NCBI GenBank assembly: GCA_030762895.1
Contig: CM061069.1
Coordinates: 24,857,404-24,921,403 of the forward strand
From: Sophora flavescens
Taxonomy: Eukaryota > Streptophyta > Magnoliopsida > Fabales > Fabaceae
Direction: 5' to 3'
Length of the DNA stretch: 64,000 bases
The notes under the pieces: generated by a model
The model's input: only the letters and a program-made list of their open reading frames with translations
What the model was told of the DNA's origin: nothing
The model's database searches: none
Program-made: the position numbers and the translations under genes
Shown here: piece after piece, positions 10,279 to 22,551 of the stretch
Position numbering within the stretch: position 1 is the stretch's first letter
Layout of the letters: the number at the start of each line of letters is the position of its first letter

Positions 10279-11474
10279 TGACGCGCTTGTCGTAAAGCGT
10301 CAAAAGCGAGCGGTTTACAAAAACATGTAGATAGGGAGAGACAACTCGAGTATCGTCTCACAAGGACTCTCGGGTTGTTATTAACACAAAATCAGTTTTT
10401 GGGGGGTTTGAGATTAAGGATGCAATTAAGAAAACAATTAAGGAAAACAATGCAAACTAGTGACTAATAAAAATAAGCTAAGCGATCAACCTACTGCTCT
10501 CGGTTTCCCACTATCATTAGTTCATATAATTCCAAGACCTAAGCGGATTCTACTCTCTTTTCGATTGTAACATCAATTAACAAGCGAAACCAATGCTACG
10601 AGACATATGTTCCTATTCCCGAATTAAGCAAACGGGGTGAAGCACTCATGAACTAAGCGAACATGAACGAACACATGCGAATTAAGCAAACGCGATTAAG
10701 TATAGGAACATACAATCATCGAAACAAATCAATACATATCCTATATAATCCTGAATTAAGCAAACAGAACATACAGAACAAATATTGAAAGAGAATAGCA
10801 TTAAGTTTAGGAATTACAAAACCTCAAGTGTAAATGGAACCCGATCACAGTAGATTGATCAAGGAGACTAGTTCTCCATTACAACTATATCAAAACCCTA
10901 ATTTCGCAGCCGTCCTAATCTAAAAAGAAAAGAAGATGATGAGAGCCCCTCAGTTCTGCCTTAAAACAGATATAAATACTGATTCTGGGTTCCGCGCTCT
11001 CGCGAGGCGAGAGAACATTCGCGAGGCGAATATTATGAACAGTCTTCAGTGTTTGGCTCTATCGTGAGGCGAGATTATTATTCGCGAGGCGAGACTCTTC
11101 AAATTCCAAACTGTCACAGCTGTGACCTTCAACACGGGTATGCCGTGATGATCTCTGTCCTTCAGGGTTGGATTACTCGCGGGGCGAGGCAGAGAAGATG
11201 GCATTTCTGGCACAGTCAGACTTCAGGTTCGCGAGGCGAGTAGACTCTCGCGGGACGAAAAACTCCAGAATTGCTTCTCTTTATTACCTGAAAACAAGAA
11301 ATAGCAATAAGTGTTTTATTCGACTCCAAATCAGCTAAATTAACCTAAAAATACTTTACAGACTCAAAATGTTGCTTGAAGACAATCAAGTCTAATTTGG
11401 GCAAAAACTAAATATAATTAGCACAGAACCACGGTCATACTAGTCATAAAACTAGATGAGCCAGAGGCTGATCA
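10279..11474 (-). mobile_element. Solo LTR E, antisense, inserted in RT of A
   Basis: A 1,196-bp insertion with TG...CA ends (TGACGCGCTTG...GGCTGATCA) and an exact ATGAT duplication (10274-10278 and 11475-11479). Read on the - strand it starts TGATCAGCCTCTGGCTCATC and is homologous to the LTR heads of A and F, so it belongs to the same broad family. It has CTCGCGAGGCGA palindromes at about 10995-11260 with a TATA-like element downstream on the - strand (near 10970). No internal region remains, as expected after LTR-LTR recombination. Confidence 0.85.
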
Positions 11475-12600
11475 ATGATACCAACAAGGACTGTCACGGG
11501 GTGGAGAGTTTGTAAGTTTGTGTGGATTGTAGAAAGTTAAATGATGCAACAAGGAAGGATCACTTCCCTCATCCCTTCATTAATCAAATGATAGAGAGGT
11601 TATGAGTACTATTGCTTCTTGGATGAGTATTCCGGTTACAACCAAATTGTGGTGGATCCAAAGGACCAAGAGAAGACGGCCTTCACATGTCCCTATGGAG
11701 TCTTTGCTTATAGGAGGATGCCTTTTGGGTTATGCAACGCTCCGACGACTTTCCAGAGGTGCATTATTTCTATATTTTCAGACATGGTGGGAAAATTCAT
11801 TGAAGTGTTTATGGACGACTTCTCGGTTTTTGGGTCATCCTTTGATAATTGTTTGAAGAACTTGGCTTGCGTACTAGAAAGGTGTCAAGAAACCAACCTT
11901 GTGCTTAATTGGGAAAAATGACATTTCATGGTTAGAGAAGGTACAGTTTTGGGGCACAAAATCTCTGGAAAAGGGTTTGAAGTGGATATAGCCAAGATAG
12001 AGTTGATCGAAAAGCTACCCCCACCAACCAATGTGAAGTGGGTGAGGAGTTTCTTAGGAATGTCGGCTTCTACCGAAGATTCATCCGAGACTTCTCCAAA
12101 ATAGCAAAACCGCTATGTGACCTTCTTGTGAAGGATGTATCCTTTAAGTTTAATGCTTCTTGTTTAAATTCCTTCAATACTTTGAAAAATATGCTTGTTA
12201 TCGCATCCATAATCACTGCGCCCAATTGGGAATTACCTTTTGAAATCATGTGTGATGCAAGTGATTATGCGGTGGGGGCGGTTTTAGGACAGAGGGTGGA
12301 GAAGTTAGCTCATGTAATTTATTTTGCAAGTAAAGTTTTAAATGAGGCACAAGCTAACTATTCCACCTCTGAGAAAGAACTCCTTGCAATGGTATTTGCA
12401 TTAGATAAATTTAGATCTTATGGAGTAGGGTCTAAAATTATAGTTTTCACCGATCATGCAACCATAAAACACTTGATGACAAAACAAGAGGCCAAACCTA
12501 GACAAATTCGGTGGATTCTTCTTTTGAAAGAGTTTGATCTTGAAATGAAGGACCGGAAAGGCACGGAAAATGGAGTGGCGGACCACTTTTCGAGGTTGTT
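11475..12600 (+). pseudogene. RT and RNase H of element A
   Basis: Reverse transcriptase resumes with the palm motifs FLDEYSGYNQI, MPFGLCNAPTTFQRC and FMDDFSVFG (the YXDD catalytic box as FMDD). Stops and a frameshift lie between 11550 and 11640, and LNWEK is followed by TGA where Cys is expected. RNase H follows with its acidic residues in place: MCDASDYAVGAVLG, TSEKELLAM, VFTDHATIKHL and GVADHFSRL. The frame is open from 12038 onwards. Both domains would convert the RNA to DNA in the particle; this copy cannot make a full-length enzyme. Confidence 0.9.
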
Positions 12601-13884
12601 TAATCCCAACACTAAGGAGATATTGCTGGACATTAAGGAAATATTTCCTGACGAGAGATTGTTTGTAATTTTTGAAAAAGTTTTTCCTTGGATCGCGGAT
12701 ATGGATAACTTCAAATCTTCAAAGGTGGTCCCGCAAGGCTTGACAATGCAACAAAAGAAGAAGTTCTTCTCAGATGCCAAGTACTACATTTGGGGGGATC
12801 CTTACCTTTTCAAGCAATGTTCGGATGGGTGGTTGCGGAGATGCATTCCCTATGAGCAAATTGGGAACGTGTTGTGGCATTGCCATAGCTCGGACTACGG
12901 TGGGCATTTTGCGGGAAAGAAGACTGCGGAAAAGGTCATCCAAAGCGGGTTTTATTGGCCTACCCTCTTCAAAGATGCACACAATTTTGTGGAAAGATGT
13001 GATTGTTGCCAAAGGGTTGGAAACATCTCAAGGCGGCATGAACTCCCTCTTCAATGTCTGCTTGAAGTAGAAATCTTTGATGTTTGGGGGATATATTTCA
13101 TGGGACCATTCCCACCTTCCTTCTCTTACCAATACAGTTTGGTAGCAGTTGATTATATGTCGAAGTGGGTGGAAGCAATACCAACAACAACGAATGATGC
13201 ACGAGTAGTCATTGATTTCTTAAGGCGCAACATCGTCTCAAGGTTTGGTGTTTAGGGTTTAGTTGAAATATTTCCTTACCATCCACAAACAAATAGGAAA
13301 GTTGAAATCTCCAACTGTGAATTGAAGCGTATTCTTGAGAAAATCGTCAACTCTTCACGGAAGGATTAGTCAAGGAAGTTAGATGATGCCTAGTGGGACT
13401 ATATGACTGCTTTCAAGACACCAATTGGATGATCTCCTTACAACTTGGTGTTTGTAAAGGCGTGTCATTTGTCGTAGAGTTGGAACAAAGGTCTTATTGG
13501 GCAATCAAATAGCTTAATTATGATTTGAAAAAGGCCAATGAAAAGAGACTACTCGACTTAAATGAATTGTCAGAAATCCGCATGCAAGCATATGAGAATT
13601 CAAGGATCAGGCAAGGAGCAGACAAAGGCATGGCATGACAAGCACATCTTGCCCAGGAAATTTGAACGGGACAGTGGGTACTTCTCTACAACTCAAGGTT
13701 GAGACTCTTCCCAGGAAAGTCGAAATCAAGGTGGTCCGGACCCTTCAAGGTCCTAAAGGTTTTTCCACATGGAGCCGTAGAGCTAGAGGGGCACAAAGAT
13801 ATCTTCAAGGCGAATTGGCAAAGGCTCAAGCACAACTATGGAGAACCACTTCCAACGGAACACCAAAGTCTCGGATTGACTTAG
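12601..13884 (+). pseudogene. Integrase of element A, catalytically dead
   Basis: The zinc-binding N-terminus is present (HCHSSDYGGH, then CDCCQR). In the core, the first catalytic Asp has become Tyr: IYFMGPF stands where family members have IDFMGPF. After SRFGV the frame stops and about 30 codons are missing, including the second catalytic Asp, before PYHPQTN. The remainder (ISNCELKRILEK, AFKTPIG, WHDKHILPRKFER) carries many stops. The C-terminal domain is readable at 13690-13884 (SRWSGPFKVLKVFPHGAVEL). Two of the three catalytic residues are therefore gone. Confidence 0.88.
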
Positions 13885-13932
13885 CCCTAGAGGGGCTATG
13901 ACCGTCGGGCTCGGGACGTTAAACAAGTGCTA

Positions 13933-13950
13933 CTTGGGAGGCAACCCAAG
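13933..13950 (+). other. Conserved post-pol hairpin, element A
   Basis: CTTGGGAGGCAACCCAAG, preceded by GCTCGGGACGTTAAACAAGTG, 48 bp after the end of the integrase frame. Identical to the hairpins of B and F. Confidence 0.8.
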
Positions 13951-14092
13951 CTTTATATCCTTTTTATGCATTTATTGAGTCATAAAACTTAAAAAGTGTC
14001 TTCATGTAGGGTCCTTAGTTAGAAAATTGCATTAGGAAAGCATATGTGACTTAGTAGCATTTAGGAATTAGAGGGGCATAAATCTTTTTTTG

Positions 14093-14515
14093 CACGCCTC
14101 GCGAGAAGGAATTCACCTCACGAGCCAGAGGGATGACAAAATCCCTGTTTCAGGCTCGCCTCGCGAACAAGGTCTCTCCCCGCGAGCTTGGAAAACACAG
14201 GAAAGGCAATTTTGGCTGGCTCACCTTGCAAACCACTATTCGCCCTGCGATCCTGAAGGACAGAATCACAGAGGTTCTCACCTCTTTATGCCTCGCGTCG
14301 TGAGCATCAATCTCGTCTGGCGAATCTGGGCAGCTTTGAAGAAGGATGAAAATTCCATATTCACCCCGCAAGACACTCCTTGCCTCGCGAATATGAGAAT
14401 ATTAAAAGGTGTTGAAAGTACAGATTCACCTCGCGAAACCCAAAATTAGGGTTTATGGTTTGGGGATTTTTAAAGTTTCGCCTCGTGAAACCACGTTCGC
14501 CTCGTGAACGAGAGA
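14093..14515 (+). repeat. CpG-palindrome tract after pol of element A
   Basis: Scattered copies of GCCTCGCGAA and its complement (TTCGCGAGGC), with decayed forms in which CG has become CA or TG. The same motif fills U3 of this element's LTR. It begins about 140 bp after the hairpin and ends about 680 bp before the env-position ORF. From 14560 to 14680 there is a TC/CA-rich stretch, then an intron-like or leader sequence to 15191. Confidence 0.7.
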
Positions 14516-15191
14516 AAACTTAAGCGCCTTATGAGAAGAGTAAAAGTCATTCTTTCAAACAATTTCAAACTCTCTCTTCACTATCTCTCAGGCGCGCGAT
14601 CAAAGGGATATTTTTATCACTCAAATTCATCACATTCTCACTCTCACACTCTCAATCACACTCACAAGGCAAGTTTCAATCTCTCCAATGCTATTTCCTT
14701 TGATTTTGGGTTTAAGAACTCCCATCCTTTCTAAAATTTTTGGAAACATTAGAGTTGAGTTTTGATTGTTCATGTTATGTTTTGAATGTTCTTGTTATTT
14801 ATTTTGTTATTGTGCCTAAATGATGCAAGAACATGAATGTGTTTGGACGAGTGTTGTGCAACGTGGTAAAAATGAGGATGGTGAATTTTTTTAAAGTTTG
14901 TTTCTAAAGGAATATGATGAAATGTTTGCCTATGTTGTGGATTGAACTGAACTGAATTGCTGTGATTAGAAACCTAAGTTTGGGGTATTTCCGGGTTTTT
15001 GTTAGAGATGATGCATGCTTAGGGGGCTGGGAATTATTTTTCTAAAAAATTTCAAGATTGAACTTGTGTTCTTGACTGTTAATTGGACTGCCTGACACAT
15101 AACTGTCAATAACTAGGAATGAATTTATGAATTCTTGGTTAAATGTATAAACTGTTATGAACTGTATTGGGACTTTTCTAGTTTCCAGGTC

Positions 15192-16407
15192 ATGGCTCAC
15201 CCGAAAAACATTGAAAAACAGTCGGTTAAGCACAAGAAGCGCCAATCTATCCAGGAGGATGATGAGTTGTTCACTGAGGGACCTAGTTCCTCTTTTAGCG
15301 CTGCTTCCTCTGCTCCCAGCTTCCGATCCTCGCTTCATGCGAAGCATTAGGAGTTAGTGACGCAGAAGGAGATAGTCCTGGAGAGGAGGGTGGTCCTTGT
15401 TGGGAACAACTACGTGTCAATCTCTGGACAGATTAACACCAGGGGTTGGGATATGTTGGCTGAACTTCCTCGTCGATTTGATATCAAATCGGTTTAGGAA
15501 TTTTATGCCAACGCTCTCAACCCCAAGATTGATGACCGCAGGTGCATATCCATGGTCAGAGGAGTGCCCGTGACTTTCACGATCGAGGAGATTAACATAT
15601 GCTTGGGTATCCCTATCACTTGGGAGGATAGGAGTGAGCATCAGCTGATGCCGGCAGTGCAGAGCTTGGCTGCTGAGATTTTTGAGACCTGCTGTAGGCC
15701 AGGGGCCCAGTGGGAGGTAGGGACCTTTGGGAACTTACTGCGACTAAGGAGGCAGGATCTGACACCTGTGGCCCGGGTATGGTTGGAGTTTTTACACGCC
15801 AACCTGATGGTTAGCTCTCACGAGTCTACCATTACTGCTGCTCGAGCCCACCTCATTTATACGATCATCAAGGAGAAGACCATTGATGTAGGGGCTATCA
15901 TTGCACAGGACATTCATATGAAGGCCAACTCGAGGGCGCCGAAGGAGATTTTAGTCCACGGATTCTTGATCACTGAGATGATCTGCAAGGCGGACGTACC
16001 TGTGACTGATGGGGTAGAGAAGATTCCCCGTCAGTCGGTTAACAGAGAGTACATATGCCGCCACTGCTTTGCTGAGCCTGCACCTCCTACTAGACCAGTA
16101 GGACAGCCCCCTCAGAGGTCACGTTAACCATATATGGTTTTACTCTTGCAAAACCAACAGGCGGAGAGGAGGTCACATGAGGTGCTGAGGGAGTTCTTCA
16201 GAGAGTTATCATTGGCTCAGCAGGAGGGACGAGTTCCCCTTTACCCTTCCGAGGAGGATTTGGCACCTCAGCTTGGGTGCCAGGATTATCCTAGGGACCA
16301 GGATGCTTTGCCACAGGGGGGTGCCCGAGGTACCGACGGAGGATGAGGCAACAGCATCAGTAGCTCAACAAGGTGACCCGGTGGATGATATTGACTTTGA
16401 GCAGTGA
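15192..16407 (+). pseudogene. Env-position ORF of element A, plant retroelement protein of unknown role
   Basis: Starts MAHPKNIEKQSVKHKKRQS at 15192, directly after an acceptor-like TTTCTAGTTTCCAG. One frame runs to about 16320 with three in-frame stops (15348, about 15495, 16125), then shifts in a G run and ends at 16405-16407. The conserved core (GWDMLAELPRRFDI, FYANALNPKIDD, VRGVPVTFTIEEINICLGIP, ARVWLEFLHANLM) resembles the putative plant transposon protein domain common in such elements. I see no signal peptide or membrane segment, so env fits by position only. A spliced or internally initiated mRNA is possible. Confidence 0.7.
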
Positions 16408-16663
16408 TCCGGGCCCCATCATTACCAGTTCCTCATCATTAGCAGTTTCATTCCTTAGTTCTCCGAGTTCTAACTATTATATTTTTAATTCAATTGGTTG
16501 TATATTGATAGATAGCTAGAAACTCATACTTGGATTGCGATACTTTTGTGCACTGATTTTGACTTATATATATATCTTGTGGTGCATATGTAGTTTAGTC
16601 TTTCTTTTAAATTTTTTATTTTTTTTTATTATATTATTGACCATTAGTTGACTTGTGAATTAG

Positions 16664-17251
16664 ATGACTATCAATTGGAGTTTCTTATGCAAAGAAAGAC
16701 AACCAATTGACGAGAGAACGATCACTCCGGACCACCCCGATTATGAGTACGTTAGTATGTGCATACGAGAAAGACGGATCCCCTACCCTCACTTAGTGAG
16801 ATTGACAAAAGAACAAGAAGAGAAAGAGGATCTGTTCCACTTAAGCTTTGATAGGGGTGTGAATGACTATGTCCAGAGGGTAATTGAGTGTGAGATTGAA
16901 GAAAGGCAAAAGGATTTCCCAACTTGTAAACCCATCGAGCATGCATTATATGAGAAAGTAAAGAAGGCAATGGAAGGAGGAGAAATTCCATTCCCGGAGG
17001 TGGAGAGCTTAACCAAGGAAGAAGAGGACAAGTAGGACCCAAAATGGTTACTAACCTTCAAGGAAGCAAATTATATCGCATGGGTAGAGATGGAGAGGAT
17101 CCGGCATGCAAGGGAAGGAATTCCAAGAGGAAGAGCCCCAAGAGAGGAAGTTTCTGTGACTAGTATGGAGATCATTTGGGATGAGTATCTTGATGAGGCT
17201 GAGTCTAGTCGACAGAGGAAGCGAGCAAAGGAAGGAAATCCAAAGGAATAG
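16664..17251 (+). pseudogene. Second post-pol ORF of element A, unknown charged protein
   Basis: ATG at 16664; 196 codons to TAG at 17249-17251, broken by one in-frame TAG at 17033-17035. I do not recognise the protein. It is rich in Glu, Lys and Arg and has an internal repeat. A unit ending RRIPYPHLVRLTKEQEEKED (near residues 38-57) recurs near residues 106-122 as GGEIPFPEVESLTKEEE. A weaker third copy occurs after the stop (RHAREGIPRGRAPREEV). Its place between the env-position ORF and the 3' UTR, and the frame kept beyond the stop, suggest it was once expressed. F lacks it. Confidence 0.6.
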
Positions 17252-18719
17252 GAAAAACATTCTAATGAGAGCATGGGGTCCGCTCGGACCTCTTGAGATA
17301 AATCTTTCTAAACTTAACTATTTTCTTTCTTTTCTTTCCTTTTGCTTTTGAATTGTTTGCTTGTTAATGATTGGTCAATAAGAAAAACCATAGTGTCATC
17401 GAGTCGAGTTTGTAAGTTTGTGGATTAAATTGAACGCAACTTGGTCGAATGCATAAGTTTTTTTTTTGTGAAAACCATTTTGATGAACCCCCTTGATGTT
17501 TTGTAAGTTCAAAACCCCATGTGAAAATAGAAAATAAGAACTTAGAGGATTTTCGTTAGATTTCATGATTTATAATAAGTTTGGGGTGAAGGGGTGCATA
17601 TTCTAGAAATTGTATCTCGATCAAACAATTTGCGAAAATAACCGGGGTGAGAAATTGAGCCTCCTTCAATGTGTAATTGAGTGAATCACGTTAAGTCACG
17701 TTTTCCCGGATTTGCTTGAATCTCTTCATGGTTTGTATATTTATGTGTTGCATCATATGATCTAGGCAATTTTTCTTTGAGTTAGCTACTTAGCCTAAAT
17801 GAACCAACCTGGATGCATGTTCCTCTAGTTAGCCACATTAAGCCTTAAAGCCTATTGTTCTTTATAACCTTACGATACAAACCTTTAATCCGGAAAAACC
17901 ATGATATCCCAATCTAAGGATTTAGGAGATCATGCAATTCTTAGCAATGTAAATGTTGTTTAGAAACTAAGTTTGGGGTGGCTACAAGGTTTATCATGTA
18001 ATTTTGGTTGAGAAAAAGAAAAAGCAAAAAGGTTGAAGCCAAAGGCTTAAGAAAGAAAATGATTGCAAAAATGCCAAAAGGGGGCAAAGTGAAAAGGATG
18101 TGAAAAAGGAAAAGGGTATTAGCCAACCAAAGTAAGAAAAAGAGTAAAATAGAAAAAGAAATGAGAGCAAGATCAAAAAGTGCAAATTGCACATTTCATG
18201 CTCTCATAAATCTTAGTGACTTAGCCTTAATCCTTTAAATATCTCACCTTGAGCCAAGCCACATTACAACCTTGGAAAGACCTTTTGATGCTGCATACAT
18301 GTTTTTGTGGGAACTATGTTGAGATGAAAATCAAATCTAAGGAATATGCACTTAACTATGAAAAGAGTGAAAAATTCTATAACCTAGACAAATTGAGCGG
18401 AAGAGTGAATTACTAAATGCCCTTTGTGAGGAAGGCAATTGTTTGAATTGGCGATCTTCCTCTTGTGTGTATGTTGAATCGCTTGCTTAGAGTAATGATT
18501 GCATTGATAATGAATTTCTCTTTTCCTCAAAAGTAGATACATGAGGGGATTACTATAATGAATAATGGGGGTGTGGGGGTCATCAATTTGAAAATTGAAT
18601 TGTAACAAATGCATGAAAGCTCGGTTAAATTTGATTGAGTCCATGAATCTTACCCTGTTTTGAGTATTTTTGAACTTTGGTTTGCTTGGGGACAAGCATA
18701 GTTTAAGTTTGGGGTATTT
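17252..18719 (+). other. 3' untranslated region and purine tract of A
   Basis: No coding capacity. It contains ATAAGTTTGGGGTGAAGGGG near 17573 and other blocks shared with F (for example 55570-55640). It ends in AAGTTTGGGGTATTT (18705-18719), the plus-strand primer next to the LTR. Confidence 0.75.
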
Positions 18720-19570
18720 TGATAAGCCTCCAGCTTATCTAGTTTTATAGCTAGAAAGGCTAAGGTTTTTATGTCAATTGAGCGATTTAACCTCGCTAAT
18801 CACCCAAATTTGATTTCTTTTGTCCCTAAGCAACACTTTGAGTCTCTTAGATAGTTTTTAGGAAATTTTAGTTAAATCTGAGTCAATAAAGCATTAAAAT
18901 GCTACTTTTACATTTCAGGTTAAAGGTGAAGCTCGAGGAAGCTAGGAAAATTGAAGAAAACAAGTTTAAAGGCAAAAAGGCAGATTCTTCTCGCGAACGG
19001 AGGATCGCCTCGTGATCCATAGGAATAGATTAAGCAGGAACAGACAACCATTCAGCCTCGCCTCGAGAGGCAGTGCTCGCCTCGGGAGCCAGACACAAGG
19101 AAGCTGAAGATCATTCGGGTTCGCCTCGCGAGCACTTTCTTGCCTTGCGAGAATTCAATTTTTGAACTAGAGCCAAACTTAAGACTCGCCTCGCGAGCGC
19201 ACGCAGATCCAACCCTCTATAAGAAGCTTGTTTTGGTGCAGATTTGATAGTTTTTTATAGAGACCTGATTCTAGTTTCTTTGGAGATGCGTCTCCCTTTG
19301 TTTTACGTAGTTTTCTTTTGTTTAGGATGCTTTCTTCCTTTTCTTTTGTTTTGGTTATTGTTGCTTTGAGGAACTAATCCTCTTTTCTGAGGAAACGATG
19401 AAGCTACTCATGACGGCATAGTTATTCCAATGTGGTGATTTCTTATTCTCTTCTCTTGATTTCTTGTTTCCTAATTCTGTTTTTAATGTGTTGATCAAAG
19501 GGCCCTTGGTTAACTAGCCTAGTGCGTTAAATCGGAAGGAGATTCGTGCTTAGGACTTGGGTTAGGAACT
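18720..19570 (+). repeat. 3' LTR of A, left part (U3)
   Basis: Starts TGATAAGCCTCCAGCTTATC, a terminal hairpin. A TTTCAGGTTA sequence is at 18913-18922 and CGCCTCGCGAG palindromes lie from about 18990 to 19200, just before CTATAAGAAG (about 19215). The LTR is broken at 19570 by element D and resumes at 24986. Confidence 0.9.
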
Positions 19571-20908
19571 TGTTGGACGAATCTGGGCAAGTATACCCAG
19601 TCGTGCAAGTAATACGGTGGTAAGACCGGTTTATCGTATCCACGGGGATTAGATGTCAACTACCAATTCACAAACTCAGCAACTATCTAGACTAAACTAT
19701 TAATCAAGAGAAAGTAAAACAAACAAAAGAAAAGGAATAAAATCTTTTTGTCTTTTTGGGGACTTTTGACAAACACTTGGGGTGCAGAAAGGATATGTTG
19801 GGACTAGACTTCACCAAACCTCTTTCTCATGTACTATCAGGACTAGATACCTCCCATTCATGCTTCAGATATTAAAATCAATCCACTAAATTAATCAAAC
19901 CCCGATTCCTCGGATGGCAAGAGCCTAAATCCACTAATAGACCCTAATTCCTTAGGTGGCCTAGATTAATGAATTTGCATTAAGATTACGGATTACGCGA
20001 TTATTAATAAACCTAGTTCCATTCCTAGATACAAGGCTTACTAGGTGATTAAATTCAGTTCTGGTTCTGAGACGAACGTCCCCATTGCATACCAAAACAC
20101 AAATCGAGTCATGGGGGTGCTAGCCACAACAAGCATTAAGCATGGAAAATTAATCACTAATACGAAGCATAAACATAGATTAATCAGTCAAGGCAAATAC
20201 ATAATAATAAGTTTGATTACATCTAATCCCAACAAATAGGGATTAGCTACTCATAAACAGAAAACCAAACCAGGGAAATAGGAGAAGAGGAGAGAAGAGG
20301 CTCCATGTGAGCTTTCCTTCTTCTTCAAAGCAACCCCTCTTGGCTCCCTTCTAGGGTTGAAACCCTAGCCCAGTCACAGCCTCCAAGTGCCTCCAAATGC
20401 CTCCCTCTGGTCTCCCTTGTTCTGTATGCTGCGCTCTTATTTATAGATCTGCTGCGCGTCACGGCCGTGATGGCCATCACGGCCAGGCCGTGACGCTTTC
20501 TGGAGTGGGCGTACTTGCACAAAATAGATTCTCACGAGGCGAGCTAAATTTCGCGACGCGAAACCTTGATTTTAGCCTATCACGGCCGTGATGCATATCA
20601 TGGGCAGGCCGTGATAGCTTTTGACTTTTGCCTTCTGCTCTGCTTGATCATGGCCGTGATGGTCATCACGGCCAGGCCGTGATGGGCTCTGTTTGGCTCA
20701 TATTCTTCACTTTTCAAGCTCTATTTCATCCAAGCTCCATCAAGGCTAATTTTGAGCATTTTAACATTAATTCCTGCAAAACAACACCAAGAAACCGCTT
20801 CACCCGTTACAAGGGAAAATCTAATAAAAACCAAATAAAGAATGCCTAATCTATATGCAAAATGCATGCAAAAGAGTACAGAAAATATCATGTAAAATCA
20901 CACTATCA
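19571..20908 (-). repeat. LTR of element D, left copy
   Basis: Read on the - strand it starts TGATAGTGTGATTTTACATG at 20908 and ends ...CCAACA at 19571, 1,338 bp. ATCACGGCC palindromes lie at about 20455-20690. On the - strand, TATAAATA at 20438-20445 follows them. Confidence 0.9.
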
Positions 20909-22551
20909 AATCACCCCAAGCTTATTCAATTGCTTGTCCTCAAGCAATCACTAAGGCCAGAAGAATAAACAGAACATTGATAGTGAACCAAGAACCCAAG
21001 CAAATAATCCAAGTAATAGGCATTTCAAACAATTCAGTAAGAGACAATCAATTCAAGTCCAATTAGAGGCTTAGGTTCCTTAGACTCATATTCTCACTGA
21101 TTTGGGCACTCTTTCTCACATGAAGCTCACCCCAAGCTTGTTCATTTGCTTGGCTCTCTTTTCTCCCCTCACTCAAGTGTTTAGGGGTATATAACATTTC
21201 GCTCAATTTTCCTCAAGGAATGAAGTCTACCATAGGCTTGACTATCAACCAAATCTCTACTTTAGTAATGAAAACAATTAAGAATCAAGAGGTCTTTTAC
21301 TTGGTTGTAACATGGCCATGGGATTAATCGTTAGGTGGGGAAATCAAGGAGGGGAAATTTCAAAACGTTAAACCCATTATCAAACATTTCAACACATGAC
21401 ACCTTCTAAAATACCTTCTTGGGTTTTCAATTCACTTTTCCACCTTTCTTTTCTTTCTTTTTCTTTTTATTTCTCATTTCTTTTTCCCTTCTCCATTTTT
21501 ATTTCTTTTTCTTTTGTTTTTATTTTATTTGGAGAAGGGGATATTTTTCAACTCAAGAGAAATATTGATTCTTTTCATCCCAAACTTTTTCAACTACCTT
21601 TTTACCCTTTTGTAATACTTTAGAAGGTATCCTACCAAGCATATTTATCAAAATCTTTCAGGGTACCAAGAAAAGCATTTTATTCTTTTGTAGGCTCAAA
21701 ATTGGGCAACTAAGGGGTATCATTTCATCATCCAAAGCTCAGAAGGCCAGAGAAATACCTATTGCCTCAATCATTTTCAAAAATGTTTTCAAAAATTTTA
21801 AGCTTCAAAATGGTTTTAAGTCAAGTTCTAGAGAAAACCATCCAAGAGGAATAACACTCTAACACAAAGAATGGGGTAGATTTAGTGAGTACCCCTTTAT
21901 GGCTCAAAATCTCACATTTTATAGTTCAAAATCAATGAAAAACACAAATCCTCAGAACCATATGCTAATTATTAACTATCCAAGATTATCTCAAACATTT
22001 TCATTTGCAGCCATATCACAAGAATGAAAAAAAAATTGGGTTCCAAAATTCACTATCACAGATTAATTGGCACTTAGTTCTCACAATTGGATGCAAAATC
22101 TAAGCAAGGGCAATCTAATTGTGTGATCATGCAAACTATAATGCAAAACTATATGAATGCAACATGAAAAAAATGCAAATGCAAAATACCCCTACCCCGA
22201 GCTTAAAAACTTACATTGTCCCCAATGTAAACAATCAAGATGGAGCGAGGAAGAAAAATAAAATAAGATAAAATGGAAAGGCTTAACGATGTGGTAGTGG
22301 GTGTTGGTTCACATGCCTAGTCAGAATGAACTGCATGAAAATTGGGTTGCTTTTTCTTGTCTTCTTGCTCTTCCCTCCTTCCTTCTTACCCTGGAATCAC
22401 TTGGCAATTTTATTAGTAAAAGAAAACTCTTGATCTTCTCAAATTATTCAAGAGTTTAAAAATCAAAAATAAAATCTAACTAAACAAAAAGTAAAAAGGA
22501 AAAGGAAAAGAAAAATTGGGTTGCCTCCCAATGAGCGCTTCTTTAATGTCA
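20909..22551 (-). other. Purine tract, 3' UTR and post-pol hairpin of D
   Basis: The complement of 20909-20925 reads TAAGCTTGGGGTGATT, the purine tract beside the LTR. The rest is non-coding and related to 5968-7256 of B. TTGGGTTGCCTCCCAA at 22516-22531 is the complement of the conserved hairpin, again preceded by AAGCGCT. Unlike A, B and F, I see no CpG-palindrome tract downstream of it. Confidence 0.75.

Noticed and set aside
10279..11474. Insertion E read as a small two-LTR (TRIM-like) element
   Set aside because: No internal direct repeat is visible; it aligns as one LTR with heads like A and F, so a solo LTR is simpler.
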